Assembly (NCBI GenBank): GCA_030435675.1
Contig: CM059625.1
Coordinates: 4,650,001 to 4,714,000 of the forward strand
Origin: Steinernema hermaphroditum
Lineage: Eukaryota; Nematoda; Chromadorea; Rhabditida; Steinernematidae
Length of the DNA: 64,000 bases
Direction of reading: 5' to 3'
The notes beneath the pieces were generated by a model. It was not told the DNA's origin and did not search any database. It saw nothing but the letters and a program-made list of their open reading frames with translations. Of the stretch, positions 46,849-62,729 are shown in pieces. The translations under genes and the position numbers were made by a program. Positions within the stretch are counted from its first letter, which is position 1, and each line of letters starts with the position of its first letter.

Positions 46849-49800
46849 ATGGTAGGAGCTTTCTGACGTCGCGGCTTTGAGTAACGCGTTACCATCCCCC
46901 TTCAGCTTCTCGGTCGCATTCGTCAGGTCCGTCGCAAAAATGATCAGCCCGTCGAGGTTAAGAGGGATGCAATTCCCGAACTCGATGAGTACCTCATTCG
47001 ACGCGACTACACGGGCGCTATGGCTATGCTTGAAGTAGGCCACAGCGAGTGACCCTTCAGTCAACAGGCTAAATTTAGTTTAAACGCAAAGAGGAACCGC
47101 AGAACGTCGCGAACAATCTATGGCTGGGACACTGTGCCTTCCACGCCGGCGAGTACACAAAAGCGTTGGAGGTGATCTTGACATGAAACTAACAGCACTT
47201 TTGTTTTTCGTGCAATCTAGGTATACGAATGGATGCTGAGCTTGAAGGATTGCCCTCCGGAAGCGTACGTGTACGCCGGATGCTGCCTATTCTTCATGGG
47301 CCGCCACAAAGAGGCTCAGGAAGTGGCTGAGAAAGGTACCTTTGGTTGTTGTCGAAAAGTTAAAACGATCTTTGTCTAGGACCAAAATCACCACTGCAAA
47401 ACCGTCTCCTCTTGCTGATCAGTCATCGAACGGGAAACGACCAAAAAGTCCTGGCCCATCACGCGCAACTACGAGACAGCATCGAAGATCAGTGCTGTCT
47501 GGCCACAATCAACTACATGCGCTCGCACTTTCATGACGCTCAAGAGATTTATAAAAGATTAGCCGAAAGCAACGAGTTGCCTGCCCTCTTTAGCCGCTTC
47601 GCGTACATAACATCATTTCAGGAGTTTCCACGCGATAGCAATTTACTTGGCCATGTGCATGTATCGACAAGATTATTTTGAACCAGCGCTGGTTAGTCGG
47701 CATGCCAAAAAGCCAACAACTTGAGGGGAGCTTTAGAGACTGACAAACGAGTATCTGACAACGCATAACGACAGCGTTACCGTAATCAACCTGAAGGCGG
47801 CATGTCTGTTCAGACTGTACGACGGAGAAAGAGCCGTAGCGGAGCTGAAGCGCATTCCAGAACAGTCGTTTGCATCGCATTATGCGAAGCATATTTTGAA
47901 GCATAATCTGGTCAGAAGTTTGCACTGTTTTACCCCCTCACAAAAGCCTTTGTTTAGGTTGTATTTCAAAACGGCGAAGCAGCTTTGCAAGTGCTACCGG
48001 CACTTGTTGACATTGTACCGGAAGCTCGCGCTAATCTTATCATTTTCCATTTGCGACGAGGTCGGTGAAGAAACAGAGATGTAAACAACGTACCTGAGCG
48101 ATGTTGTTTAGGCGAGTTAAGTGAGGCGCACGCACTGACGCAGTACGAGCCGAAGCAGCCGACTGACTACCTGCTAAAGGCGATTGTGCTTTCGACCATT
48201 GGTTATCAGACGGGCAAAGTAAGTCAGTAACTGTAAACACAGAAAGTTCTTATCGAAAAAGACGAACTCAAATTTGAATCGACCAAAGAACGCTCAACAC
48301 GGAAATCGCGATTCGTTTGTAGAAGTACCGAGTGTACAGCGTAAGGATACCATTTGCTGAGTGGCTAATTAATAAGCGCAAAACTGGAAATGGCGAATAC
48401 GGTCGTTCTCGATGGGCATCCAACTGAGTTTTGCCAAGATATTCTAAAGGCTAGTCCGGATTGCCCGACTGTTTTGATGTACAGACCATATTAAGGACAT
48501 AAACAAGCACTTAAGCCATCAGATTTCCATTTCACTACTTGCTAATCACCTTGGAAAAGCGAACAATTTTCGATTTATTGCAATTTTTGTTTGCTCATTA
48601 CGAGAAGCTTAAAATTCCACGTAAAGTGTAATGATCTTTAAAAGGAAAAAACTCATCTGATCTATGCAGAGTGGCCGCTGAAAACGAATATCACGTTCAA
48701 ACTTGCTCAATCTCTCGAAAATCCACTTAAATCAACGAATCAGAAATGTTGCACCTTATCTGGGCCACCCTGTACATATTTATTCGTTTCTTGCGTTTAG
48801 GAAGAGCATCTGGGTGTTGATTTTCGTCAAGGTGGCTGAGCCGTACCGTCAAAATGCGGTCTTTATTTTTCGCGAAAACAGTCAGCTGAGTTCTGGTGAG
48901 GTAAATTGTGAAATTCCGGTTTTACGCACCTCCTAGACAGTGAGTGGGAACCAAGAAATGCACTACAGTTCTCCGGTCGGCGAACCCTTAACAAACGTGT
49001 GAAACTCTAGTGTTTTTGGCCTATGAAAAACAAACTCAGTGAAGATGGACGAAAACGGGGACGGGTTCTTTTTACATATGCCCTTCTTGCAGGCAGAAGC
49101 ACTTGATCAGGCGGCTGACTACTTTCAAACCGTTGGTCAATCGGCCGCAGAGTGTGGTAGGGTTAAAAAGCCACACTTCAGAGAGTCAAAGACTGTCTTT
49201 AGACACTATCACCGGTCGACAATGCATGGCGTCACATTACTTCATTAAAAAGATGTTCGAAGAAGTAGTCGTCTACCTCGATTCAATCAAGGAGTACTTC
49301 AAGGACGACGGTCTTTTTAACTTCAACTATGGCCAGGCGCAACTTTGCTGTTCGAACTACGCAGAGGCCGAAGTGCGGTTGGCGGCGGTGACGGACGACG
49401 AAATCACTACGGATCCCGTCTATATGCAGAGTCTCGCGCGAGCATGTAAGAACGCATTAGCATTATAGATGCAGAGACTCACTGATGTCTAGCAGATTGA
49501 GTCATGTTCTACGTGCTCTTAATGCGTATTTGTCACTGTTCATCTATGAGTAATACTCCGGAAGACATTACGCTAGTTATGACTTACGTACAGGTCGCAA
49601 AAATTCGACAGGAAGTCCCTAAATTTCCGCACATAGGTTAAGCCCTGAAGCATTAAAATTACATGTCCTTATCCATTAGGGAACTTGCCCCTGTCCTTTT
49701 CTATCAATGGCCTTTTCTTTCATTCTGTCGACCTTGTAAGGGCTGGTCCATAAATCATTAATCCGTCCTAATCTAGATATAATGAACAAAAGACCGCACC

Positions 49801-50223
49801 TTGCATGGGAACTCTACCAAAAGAAGAGATCGAGCGCAGGGAGCAGGCTGATGCTGGACGTAATCGCCAATGACAGCTACAGGGTGCGTTCTGTAATGTA
49901 TCGTATAAGCTCATTTGTCCTCGGATTTAGAGCGGCTACTTCTATTACGCGGCAAAGGCGTACGACGCTGTAGAGCGAATTACAAACGTCGAGCAGTGGT
50001 TGGCGAAACGAGGCTGTTGCGCCGGACTCTTTCAACAGGTTGTCAATAGAAGGTCGCCTGTGTACGTTTCTTGTTGTTGCGTCGAGGGTCACTCGAGTAA
50101 TTGTTTTGCAGACAACATCTGGAAGAAGTGCTCGGTCTCATTGAAAGGTACAACACGTCACAAGCGATCTACATGATAACGACCATTTCGAAGTGGATAT
50201 CTGACAACAAAGCCTTTTTATAA
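46849..50223 (+). CDS. dyf-13: Intraflagellar transport protein TTC26/DYF-13 (IFT56)
   Basis: Fourteen exons: 46849-46851, 46906-47034, 47079-47171, 47221-47335, 47380-47575, 47622-47691, 47737-47910, 47958-48060, 48112-48218, 49093-49156, 49203-49445, 49777-49883, 49931-50052, 50112-50223. The total is 545 residues, against about 554 in human. This TPR-repeat IFT-B subunit carries a subset of motility cargo in cilia. Diagnostic blocks: [98 protein letters not shown]. The end is [14 protein letters not shown]. The initiator ATG sits exactly at a splice donor (ATG|gtagga), so exon 1 codes only Met; an alternative upstream start exists if another exon is present. The large intron 48219-49092 ends with CTTGCAG. 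In nematodes only sensory neurons and few other cells are ciliated. Confidence 0.93.
48219..49092. other. Large intron of TTC26 with a mariner-like terminus
   Basis: This 874-nt intron is far larger than its neighbours (44-60 nt). It contains the sequence ggccaccctgta (48763-48774), which in reverse reads TACAGGGTGGCC, the form of a Tc1/mariner inverted-repeat end. No second copy or transposase frame was found, so the intron may have been enlarged by a now-decayed insertion. Confidence 0.35.
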
Positions 50224-53183
50224 TAACTGTTTTGTGTTTGAAAGATCAGATGTCATTTGATATGTATCCGGAGGGTGTAACGCTAATTATGGTATGCCAT
50301 TCTCGGTAATGAAATGAGACCATATTTCTAATCCGTAGTTGTTTATGAGCTTAAAGCAGACGAAAGATGCCCCACAGGATGGATTCCCATACACATAAAG
50401 TACAAAAAATTAAAAGATTTTCACACTAGTTCGATAAAGTACATGGGACATACTGATAATTGACGACTCTTTTCCCCTTAAGTTGTTGTCCCACTAATCT
50501 GCCATTAATGTGACAGAGAAATTTACGTCCAAGTCCTGTTCGTGAGCAGCACACTGCCCTTTACAACGGGGCAGCGTCTGGGTCACCTTCCGTCCATCGG
50601 TGTCTGGGTCATCCTCCCTGGTAAGCCCACTTATTTCGCACTGAACTCTCGGATGATGTCCTTGGGTGTGAGCACCATCGCCATGCGGAATGGGGGCCAA
50701 GCGCCGCCTGGCACTATAAGTGCACACTGACTATTGGCTAATTGTGGCACGGACAAACGCGACGTGCTCCGGGAAAAGTTCACTGATTGATGTGTCGCAG
50801 TTATGTCATTCTTATGTTGTCGTTTCATCTCGAAGCACATCCGCTACATGGAAACTTCCATTACACATGAATTTCCATGTTAGTTTCGCAATTTCGATCT
50901 GCACTTATTGTCTTCCACCCGCTTTGAACATGTTACCCCGAAACGGATAAGCAAAACAACCGTCTCTCGCGCGAACAGCTTATATAAGTGCTGTTGGTTG
51001 TTGATGTCTGGAGGAAGATCGTCCGTTTCTCGCAATCTCAGCTCGTTTGAACCATTTCTTTCATCCGCTGAGTCATTCAGGTGTTTCAGACATCCCACAG
51101 ATTAACGCCATCGGGGAGTCTGGCGGCATCCTCAATTTCGCAGAAAATGCCTGCGATCCTCTTAAACGACGGCTGGCCTGTTTTGAAAAACATTCCCTTA
51201 AGCAGCTACTTTCGTGTAAGAAGAATTTTCTTCGATTACTCACCTTTTCCCAACTGTTCGACGTTCTCTTTTCGTCTTCAGTCGTTGGTTACTCACTTTG
51301 TTGAGAGGCGCCCTTTCGAAATAGCTCCATATTCTCTGAATACCAATCTCACGTTTGATGCGGATGTTCTCCACGTCCACGTCTCAACGGTTCTCTCTCG
51401 AAGTTCCGTGCTAAAACTTGGCAGGACTAGTTGTTTGAACCCGGAAGCTAGAAGAGAGCATTTCCGCAGATATCTTTTCAACGCATGTACTTTGCATGAC
51501 GTGTGTGAGAGTGTGACACTTAGTAGTCGGAAATCCAATCGACCATTCCTTTTTTGTTAAAGGCCTGATTATAGTTTTGTGCTTACACGGAAGCGCGATA
51601 CTTTTTGAACTACTCTTGCACATACAAATGTCAATCAGATGGTCATCGGCGGACGCGTTATCAGTTCGATCGAAGATTAAGTAATCGAACAATGAGCGTT
51701 CAAGTGAAAGTGCAAGGCAGTTGTAGTCGTTTTTCTTGCTAGCTGTATGATGTATAAAACTGTGAGCTAAAACGGGTTTAGATCATATCAGATCAGGGGT
51801 TTATGCAACGATAAGAACACATTTACATGGGATTGTATTATGCGGGGATTCCATAATCTGAAACTTTGTACTTTACGTTTTCTACAAATTCTTCCGCTTT
51901 TATGTGTCGAAAAAGCACAGATTTTTGTAATTTGATTTCGGCAATTTTGAACACCGTAAAGAGAACTGGAGAAACATCCCAGTTCCAAGGATAGTGTAAT
52001 ATTTTCATTTTATGGGGCGTCCCATTTGCACACGCCATACCTCGTATGCAAAAGTTTACAACGATCCAGCAAGGACTGTAAGAACCGCTCTGCTTTACTG
52101 TAAATTTTTAAACTAGGCATTCGCAAGTTTTGAATCACCAGGTTGATAGTCTTTCCCATAGAATTAGAACTTGTCGCTTACTTGTTCTTGCAAGGTCTTA
52201 TTTGCAATCTCGCTTCTCTGTTTGCTTAACTTTTTACTCGTTCTAATACCGTGCCGCACAGTCATCGCGGCATTCTTTCCCGTAGATACACTTTCAAAGT
52301 GAATGACTATGAACCTCCGGCTCGGCGACTATACGAAAATTGCCTTTTAGTGTGCATGCATGTGCATGCGAACGCTCACCAAATCGGCAAAAATGGGCGT
52401 TCTCGCCGGTTGATAGCAGCAACTGTGCAGCAAACGCAGCACGGGACATTGGCCGAGAGGGGAGAGGACGATTATTTCCTTCTCCAATTAGTGTCGCCAA
52501 CGGTCGTCAGTGCGGTGAGGTGAGGTTGGCGGATGGTTAGCGGGCGGCAGCGACGTTATTGAGTGGCTGGTGACCTCCCCGTCGACAAGGGCATATGAAT
52601 ATCGTTTGCGCGCCGAGCACCGATTGACCTCTGCGTCGGCCAGTTCAAATCCAGCCCGTCGCCGCGTCTTTCGGCGAGTCGGCTCTTGCCTGGAAAGACG
52701 CCACTGCGCAGTTCCTCTGCCTCGAAACAAAACGGACGTGCTGTGCGGTGGCGAAAAGGAAGAGAACGGCTGTTTGGCTGGTCGCTGTTGCCGACGGTCG
52801 GTCGCCGCCGGTCGCCCATTGATTTGCGGGGACCGGGGGAGCGTTCTCAGTTCGCACTACTCACCAGCAAACAACCCTCTACTTCTTCTGCCGTTTGAGG
52901 CTGTCCTGCCGGAGAAGATAAGTTCGCAGTTTCGCCGCTACCGGTTTTGAAGCCGACCGCTATGCGGACGCGTTTCAATCGGCCGATTGCGTGCAGCGTT
53001 ACGCCTATCAGCCTGTTCACTATTCTGTAATTCCTATGTGCTTTCAGCACTCTTTGTCGCCGTCTTAATCGATTGCTTGCCTTATCGTGCACAGATGTTC
53101 GGCCGTCCGCCCGCGTTCACGTGTTCACAGCTGAATGAAATGACGTATTTTTTGGATTAAAGTTTCAGTGCGACATCGAGTTA
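50224..53183. other. Intergenic between TTC26 and Fizzy-related
   Basis: No gene recognised. A frame pair around 50,490-50,840 is open on both strands but has no family signature. The stretch 52,300-52,960 is GC/CpG-rich with many overlapping frames and probably is the promoter region of the downstream gene. A GTTTCAG acceptor-like site ends at 53168, 15 nt before the next ATG. Confidence 0.35.
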
Positions 53184-55979
53184 ATGGACGGATTTGGTTC
53201 TCCGACCAAGGGAGGAACCAATGCGGTAGGTCTTCTTACGGATTTATTATCATCTACTATTTATAAGCAGATTTCTGATAGTGCCAAGCGCTTGTTCTTT
53301 GAGAATTAAATCAAAGGCTAGGGGCATCGATTACATATAACTTTAGCCAATCCCCAAAAGAGCATATCATCTAGATAAATGTCCAGTCATGCAAGAGATT
53401 TCTATGCCCAATATCATAAATCACATGCGCTTCATGCGTTCTTTTGGCTGCATAATCAGAAGCTTCTGTTTGCAAAGGACGTAAAAAGTCGTCTCGCCTT
53501 AGACCTTCAAGCCCAGGACGGAAACGGACGATGATATCTCTCAGACGACATTTGAAAAACTCCTTACGACCTTCAGAGCATCCGTATAGACGACGATGAC
53601 CTTCCGTAGCAGTTTAAACCGCGCGATAAGCAGAGCAAACGTTGACGAACGCATTCGAGCAGAAGAAGCATATGGTCGGCTTGTTTTAGGATGCATCTCC
53701 GCTCACCAGTCCATCGAAATACCGAACGGATGGCGGCGACCGATACATCCCTCTTCGGCAAAACAACGACGATTGGTGCGCTCGTTACTCGGCTATCAAT
53801 CATCAACGCTTCCAACGCCTTACCGAAAACGTGAGCCGGCGCGTGTGCGGGGCCTCACCGGACAATGCCAATGCCATTCCTACCGTTCCGACTATACCGG
53901 ACGACGCGAAGCAAGAGTCGTTCGCTCATCGTGCCCTTTTGCGCAACGAACTGCTCCGCGATAACATCTCTGACATTCGGGTAGGAAGCAATTTGTCGAG
54001 ACTCGAAATGATCTTGTGATTTAGGGCGAATATGACACGCTTGATTACCAAAGATTCTATCAGACCCCGGGACACGGTCTGTTTCAATACGGGCAGAAAA
54101 AGTCGCCATTGAAGTTCGGCGAGCCATCTACCTCTTCCATGACATCTAGTCCTTCAAAAATTAACTATACAAATAGTCCACTGTCGGAGGAAAGCCAACG
54201 TTTGCTCAAATCGCCGCGAAAGCCACAACGCAAAGTGCCGAAGAATCCGTACAAGGTAAGTTCGCTTCTGCAGGCCCACAATCATCCGCCGATTGAAGGT
54301 ACTCGATGCTCCCGAGTTGCAAGACGACTTTTACCTCAACCTTGTGGACTGGTCAGCGGAGAACATGCTCGCTGTCGGTCTCAACACGTGCGTCTACCTC
54401 TGGAGTGCGTGTAATAGTCAAGTCATCAAGCTCTGCGATCTCCAACCCCAAAGCGATACGGTCACGTCTGTGCAATGGTCGGACAACGGAGAGTACCTGG
54501 CGGTCGGCACGAATCAGGGGAAAACACAAATCTGGGATATGAAATCGCAGAAGAGACTGCACGATTTGGCCGGGCACACCGCTCGGATTGGATGTCTTTC
54601 ATGGAATGGTGACCTGATATGCTCCGGTTCAAGGGATCGCTACATTCTGCAGAGGGATATTCGGTGTCCGGAAGACAGTATACGTCGGCTTGGATCACAC
54701 AAGCAAGAGGTAGGCTATTCTCACGTCTTTTGAAAACAGCTCAGCCACTTATATTTGATGTGCGACTATTCTTATGCTATTAGTTATTTCTGCGAATCTG
54801 CTTATTGAGATTAGATTATATGCCATTATAAACCTGGCATTTTCATTTCTGTATTGTTGTTTGTTAGCATGAGGTTACGTAGTAGCTAGCACTAACTTCA
54901 TTAGTTACGTGGTTATCTTTTTAATCTTGTTAGTTCTTATCACCGATCAGTGTTCAAGTACGTTTCGATTGCAAAGGATGTTTGGCATTTCGAGAACGTG
55001 ATACACTGTCAGGGATCAGAACCATTAAAATGGCTAGGTTGCATTGCAGCATGAGGAAGACTGCCATTAAGCTAGACCTTACAAAGTCAATTGCTTGTTT
55101 TGATAACCCACGTCGTTAAGCACCCATATTTTCGTTGATACAGTGCTACATTTAGCCCTATACTGTGTGCTATACTGCTCATCGTTTCTGTAGCGCTATA
55201 CTGCTCATTATTTCTGCGAAGTTCAGTGCTAACTTCATCTTCTACTGCACATTATTCTTAAGAATTAAGTGAATTTTGTCATTTTCGCCTTTCAGTAGGT
55301 TAAGCAACACATTACAGAGGGTTTGCCTTCGTTATTAACTTCAATTTCATTAGATAGACTACGTTTTCGGACCAGAATATCAGGTTATCTTTCTAGGTGT
55401 GTGGTCTTAAATGGTCGCACGACAAGAACTCCCTCGCGTCCGGCGGAAACGACAATCAGCTGCTGGTGTGGAATCTAAAGAAGGACGAGCCTTTTCAAAC
55501 GTACACCGAGCACAACGCAGCCGTGAAGGCGCTTGCCTGGTCGCCTCATCATCACGGCCTTCTCGTCTCCGGCGGAGGCACTGCCGATCGCTGTCTGCGA
55601 TTCTGGAACACGCTCACTGGGCAGCCGATGCAGTGCATCGATACGGGTAGCCAAGTCTGTAACGTGGCTTGGTCCAAGCATTCCTCCGAACTGGTCTCAA
55701 CCCACGGTTACTCTCTTAATCAGGTCATAATCTGGAAGTACCCTGCACTTCAGCCTATTACTAAGCTAACGGGTCATCAATTCCGTGTTCTCTACTTGGT
55801 AGGCGCTCATCGGAAACGCAAGGTGATGATTATTATAATTTTAGGCTATGTCGCCGGATGGCGAATCGATTGTTACGGGCGCTGGTGATGAAACCTTACG
55901 ATTCTGGCACGTATTCAGCAAATCTGGTCAACCAAAAGCAATTCGTTCGAAGCTCAATCTATTCACAAGCATTCGCTAA
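53184..55979 (+). CDS. fzr-1: APC/C activator Fizzy-related (Cdh1/FZR1)
   Basis: Six exons (53184-53225, 53690-53980, 54025-54255, 54299-54709, 55397-55798, 55845-55979) encode 503 residues. It is a substrate receptor and activator of the anaphase-promoting complex in late mitosis and G1. The C-box is DRYIPLR (31-37), preceded by ASPLTSPSK as in FZR1. The sequence [40 protein letters not shown] leads into seven WD40 repeats (QIWDMKSQKRL, SGSRDRYILQRDIR, GGGTADRCLRFWNTLTGQP, GAGDETLRFWHVFSK). It ends in the Ile-Arg tail (SIR) that docks on APC3. LLKSPRK and TNSPLSEE are candidate CDK sites. The 14-codon first exon is joined across a 464-nt intron, so a missed small exon is possible. A 687-nt intron interrupts the WD40 repeats. 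AATAAA is at 56121-56126. Confidence 0.95.
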
Positions 55980-56551
55980 AGAGTTCTATGATTCAGCCCA
56001 AAGTTACTTCGCTACAAAACTTGTCAACCACATGCTTTCCATTTTGTATATTGAAACAGCCAGTCAGCACATGTTCTAAAGCCGAAGCACAGTCAACATC
56101 TGCACATAATTTCAATTCCGAATAAACTATTTGTTAACGGTTCAACGATAAAGGGTATACAGGAGGCACCGGAGATTTTAATCGGTTGGTGACGGTATCT
56201 ATGAATAGTTGATCGTCCATCTTGCCCTGACTTTTGACGCCTTTGCTACTTCTTGTTTTGTCTCAGTGTTTTGAGTAAACGCCTAGAGAAGCTTCTGACT
56301 CAGCGACTTCATCTTGTGAACCAAAGGCGTTACACTTTGCATGACTGATTGCATGATTCAACTCGAGTAGAACTGGCTCATTCTTCACCACTTTCGAGGT
56401 GGCCTTTTCATATGTATCTGAGCAAAAATTCGACCTGCTTTGTTGCATAAACTCATTATGTTGTTTGTCGCCTATGCAGTTGATCTATATTTTTATCTTT
56501 GTTGCCGACTTTATCTTTGACACAAATTCAGCAACAGAACATATATCGGTA
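55980..56551. other. Convergent 3' region, Fizzy-related / EXOSC5
   Basis: 3'UTR-type sequence only. The AATAAA for the plus-strand gene is at 56121-56126. Confidence 0.4.
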
Positions 56552-57268
56552 TCAGTGTTGCATAGCTTCAAATTTCCGAAGACGCTTTGCAGAGAGTCCA
56601 TATGACAGTTTTGCGGTGAACGTCTTGTCCATGGCTTCACGGTAAAAGTCAAAGATCGACAAGCAGCATCCTTTTGCCCTGTTGAGGGCCTGCTCAAATT
56701 GATCCATTGTGAATTTTCCGTTGTTAACAGTTCCAACGAGATCTCCAGTTGAGGTTTCCGACGGTTTGAAGACGAAAATAAAAGAACAGCTGGGTGCTTT
56801 TTGCTGATCGTCTTCTGTATCGGTTGACTGAGTTTCGACACTCACGTACACTCCGCAGAACATGTGCTTCAGGGGAACTGCCGCGTCGAGAAGAGCCAAA
56901 CATACAGCGTTGACAGAGGACGCCGTGTTGTCGCGGTCCCTTTCGAGTTCTTGAACATTGCACAGGAGCTGGTTACGTGGGAAAAGACCCTTGTCTACAG
57001 CATGATCGAGCACTGTGCGCATAAGAAATTCGATCTGAAAGTCTCTCATGAACTGTACTGTATAAAGGGTGCAAGGGGTGTTAACCTTTCTGTTGTGTTG
57101 GCTCTTCACTTTATGGCAGAATGCATATTCTATGGACAGTTTTTCGTAGTCACGTTTTCTCGACGGACATAGTCGTGGACCATGGACTGCTGCGAGGTAC
57201 ATCGAGTTGCCTTGCCGGATCGTACACGAACCATCTGCTCGTCCATTGCAGTGTAGTTCCACTTCCAT
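56552..57268 (-). CDS. exosc5: Exosome RNase PH-like subunit RRP46/EXOSC5
   Basis: Two minus-strand exons (57086-57268, 56552-57034) encode 221 residues. It is a ring subunit of the RNA exosome, an RNase PH fold without its own catalysis in animals. Blocks: CNGRADGSCTIRQGNSMYLAAVHGP (RNase PH start), then IEFLMRTVLDHAV, NAVCLALLDAAVPLKHMFCGVYVSVE (core helix and strand), and the C-terminal CLSIFDFYREAMDKTF typical of RRP46. The intron 57035-57085 (51 nt, AAAG|gtt...ttcag) has no stop and is a multiple of three. Reading through it would insert 17 residues into the RNase PH fold, so an intron is preferred. The start at 57268 is chosen because a TTGCAG site ends 2 nt upstream; an in-frame ATG at 57316 exists. 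C. elegans CRN-5 is the corresponding protein, also linked to apoptotic DNA degradation. Confidence 0.85.
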   Translation of the reverse strand: MEVELHCNGRADGSCTIRQGNSMYLAAVHGPRLCPSRKRDYEKLSIEYAFCHKVKSQHNRKVNTPCTLYTVQFMRDFQIEFLMRTVLDHAVDKGLFPRNQLLCNVQELERDRDNTASSVNAVCLALLDAAVPLKHMFCGVYVSVETQSTDTEDDQQKAPSCSFIFVFKPSETSTGDLVGTVNNGKFTMDQFEQALNRAKGCCLSIFDFYREAMDKTFTAKLSYGLSAKRLRKFEAMQH

Positions 57269-60387
<3,119 letters not shown>

Positions 60388-61888
60388 ACCTGGTGACTTC
60401 GTTGCAATGCTAATGTGACTCGTAATTTATAAACTGTTCCTCCCTCTGTTCAAATTAAGATGTACTTGGTGGTGGAAAGTTATTTATTGGATTCTTGTGA
60501 ATATCGCTGGCCTTTTTCTTTCGAAAGCTGTGGCCATTTTTGGCGGAAACAGTTGGAAACAGAACTCGACAGTTTCGTGGAAACAGTAGCCCCATCGATG
60601 TGGCAGACAAGCGTGATTGAGCTTTTTTTCGTTGACGGAAGAGTACTGATGAAAAGTGTTTTTTCGGTGACTGAATATTCTTTGGTCCAGCATTGCGAGG
60701 TTCATTTATCCACGGCGCAATCGTCGTCACCCTTTGAGTAGGTTCCATGTCATGCTAGTTCAAGGAGGTATTTCTATGACCTGGTGATAATACAAAGCAC
60801 AATGAAAATAATATCGGTAGAGGCGCAGACCGAAATTTTCGGGTACCCGATCTGAAAATCCGGAGGTGACACCCAAACGCAACTCAAAAACCCGAAAACC
60901 CGAACCCGACAACTCTGCTCATAAGCAAAAGGGCGAACAGCACCAAACCGTAGGTTCGGTGCAGGCCAGGCAGTAGAGTGAATGCAATACGGTAATTCGC
61001 TTTGTTTGCACGGGCATCGGACCTTCTGCCTTTCACATTTTAATTTACCATTTAAGCCTAATATTTGAAAGGCGACGTATAAGTGTACATGAATGAACGA
61101 GGTTTACGCGGATCAAGAGGACTGAAACCGTTCATTTATGACAGTGATAATGATTCCGACTCATTTATTAGAGTGCAGTCTTTTTTAAGGTAATCTACAG
61201 ACACAAACGAAGGCAACATTTTGCAGACAAAATAATTGCTTTCAATGAAACCGGCATTTAAACCCATTAGTGCACGTCTAATGGCACCCTAAAGCGGTAA
61301 TTTGTCGTACTTTTGCTCATCATCGCAGTGTCTTCCTTGTGTACGGTGCACGAGTGCTTCTTCTTCAGGTTTTTGTTCGCAGATCAAGCGAACACGTCAA
61401 GTTTGTAAGTCTGACTTTTACTAAATAAGATTATTTGTTACTATATCTGGGAAGGAAACTGAAAGAAATGACCAGGTGAAAGCAACTACACCACATACTG
61501 ACGTTTAGCTACATAATGGTGAAGCTTGCTGTTTAGCTCTTGTGCTTGGTAGACCAACAATGGAACATTCCGAAGTGTCAGGCGTCGATTGAGCTTAAGC
61601 GTCGAGAATTTCTACGCCTATACGTATGTAGCTAGTACTTCCCCGAATATCAGTTGCCCACGCGGGATCATGCGTGAGAAATGATTAAAGTAAATCTGTT
61701 TGAGAACGACATTCACATATCACCCGCGATAGCAAGCGTCATAGCTGTCAACCAACCTCACATGTGAACGAATGCCGTTTTCGAATTTGCGTTAAGCCTT
61801 TTTCGCCCGTGATCTACCATTGACAAGCTGATATTTAGGAAAAAATACTACTGGGTTGTTACCCTGAAAAAAGCTCCCTCCTCGAATA
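60388..61888. other. Intergenic, no recognised gene
   Basis: A patch around 60,825-60,920 is rich in cccgaa/ttcggg words, including the palindrome cgggtacccg, and may be a simple or transposon-derived repeat. A 93-codon frame near 60460-60741 has no recognisable product. Confidence 0.35.
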
Positions 61889-62729
61889 CAGGGTGTCAAT
61901 TAAATACTGTCACGCGCAAAAACAGCTATAACTTTTCACAGGACGAACAAAACGAAACATTTTATATATCACTCGAAAGCGCATGAAATTCTCTACAACA
62001 TAAAATCAATCTCATTCGAAATGGCTTCCTCGGGCGGCAATACAGGCGTCCAAACGCTTTCTGAAATTCTTCAGGATGGCCGCGATCATTTCTGGGGAAA
62101 TTTCGTCCCATGCTTTTTCCAAAGCGCGTTTCAGCGAGCCAACGGACTTGTGCTTGACTGCGCAGGCCTTCTGCTCCATGATACCCCAAACAGAAAAGTC
62201 GAGAGGGTTCAAATCCGGCGAATTTTGAAGGCCAAACGTCCTTGCTCCAGAAGCTCGGCAGGTTGGCCTCACACCACTGAAGAGTCTTCTTCGCGCCATG
62301 GGCAGGAGCCCAGTCCTGCTGAAGGCTCCATTCGATATTCTCTGCATTTTCCTGGGCCCAGGGGATGACAGCTCCTTCCAGAATCAGCTCGCGGTAGGTG
62401 TCGGCGTTGATTTTGGCCCCTTTGGGCACAAAAACCAGCTTGGTCTTGCCCAAGCCAGAAATTCCACCCCAAACCATGATGGACTGCGGGAAGTGGACGT
62501 TTTCCCTCTTGACGACGCGTGGAGATCCTTTTGGCAACAGTTCACGCTGATTCTGGCTGTTTCGATGCGGTTGAACGGTGAAAATCTTTTCATCGGTGAA
62601 GAGGATTCGCTGGAGGGCGTCACCGCGGCTCAGGTTCTTCATTTTCCTGCATTTCTCCAGTACAGATAACGCATTTTCGATAACGAAGATCTTGAAAGTT
62701 CTTCTGCACTTTAGGAAGTGGCCGGCCAA
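61889..62729 (-). mobile_element. Truncated Tc1/mariner-like transposon
   Basis: The left terminus is CAGGGTGTCAATTAAATACT, preceded by TA as expected for mariner TA target sites. About 75 bp inside begins a transposase read on the minus strand. I found no matching inverted terminus on the right, and the first third of the transposase (helix-turn-helix domain) is missing. The element is therefore a one-ended, dead copy. Confidence 0.75.
62012..62729 (-). pseudogene. Mariner-like transposase remnant, frameshifted
   Basis: The minus strand encodes RILFTDEKIFTV (first catalytic Asp), SIMVWGGISGLGKTKLVFV, WSLQQDWAPAHGAKKT (second Asp) and, after a frameshift at about 62227-62240, NSPDLNPLDFSVWGIMEQK (third Asp). 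The second-to-third spacing is about 37-39 residues with Asp as the last member, i.e. a DD(37-39)D mariner/maT-type enzyme rather than Tc1 DD34E. The usual QDNAPAH is QDWAPAH. The frameshift and missing N-terminus mean it is not functional. Confidence 0.8.

Noticed and set aside
48388..48495. Short frame in the TTC26 intron starting [14 protein letters not shown]
   Set aside because: Only about 34 codons. A link to a decayed transposase was considered, but no catalytic motif is present.
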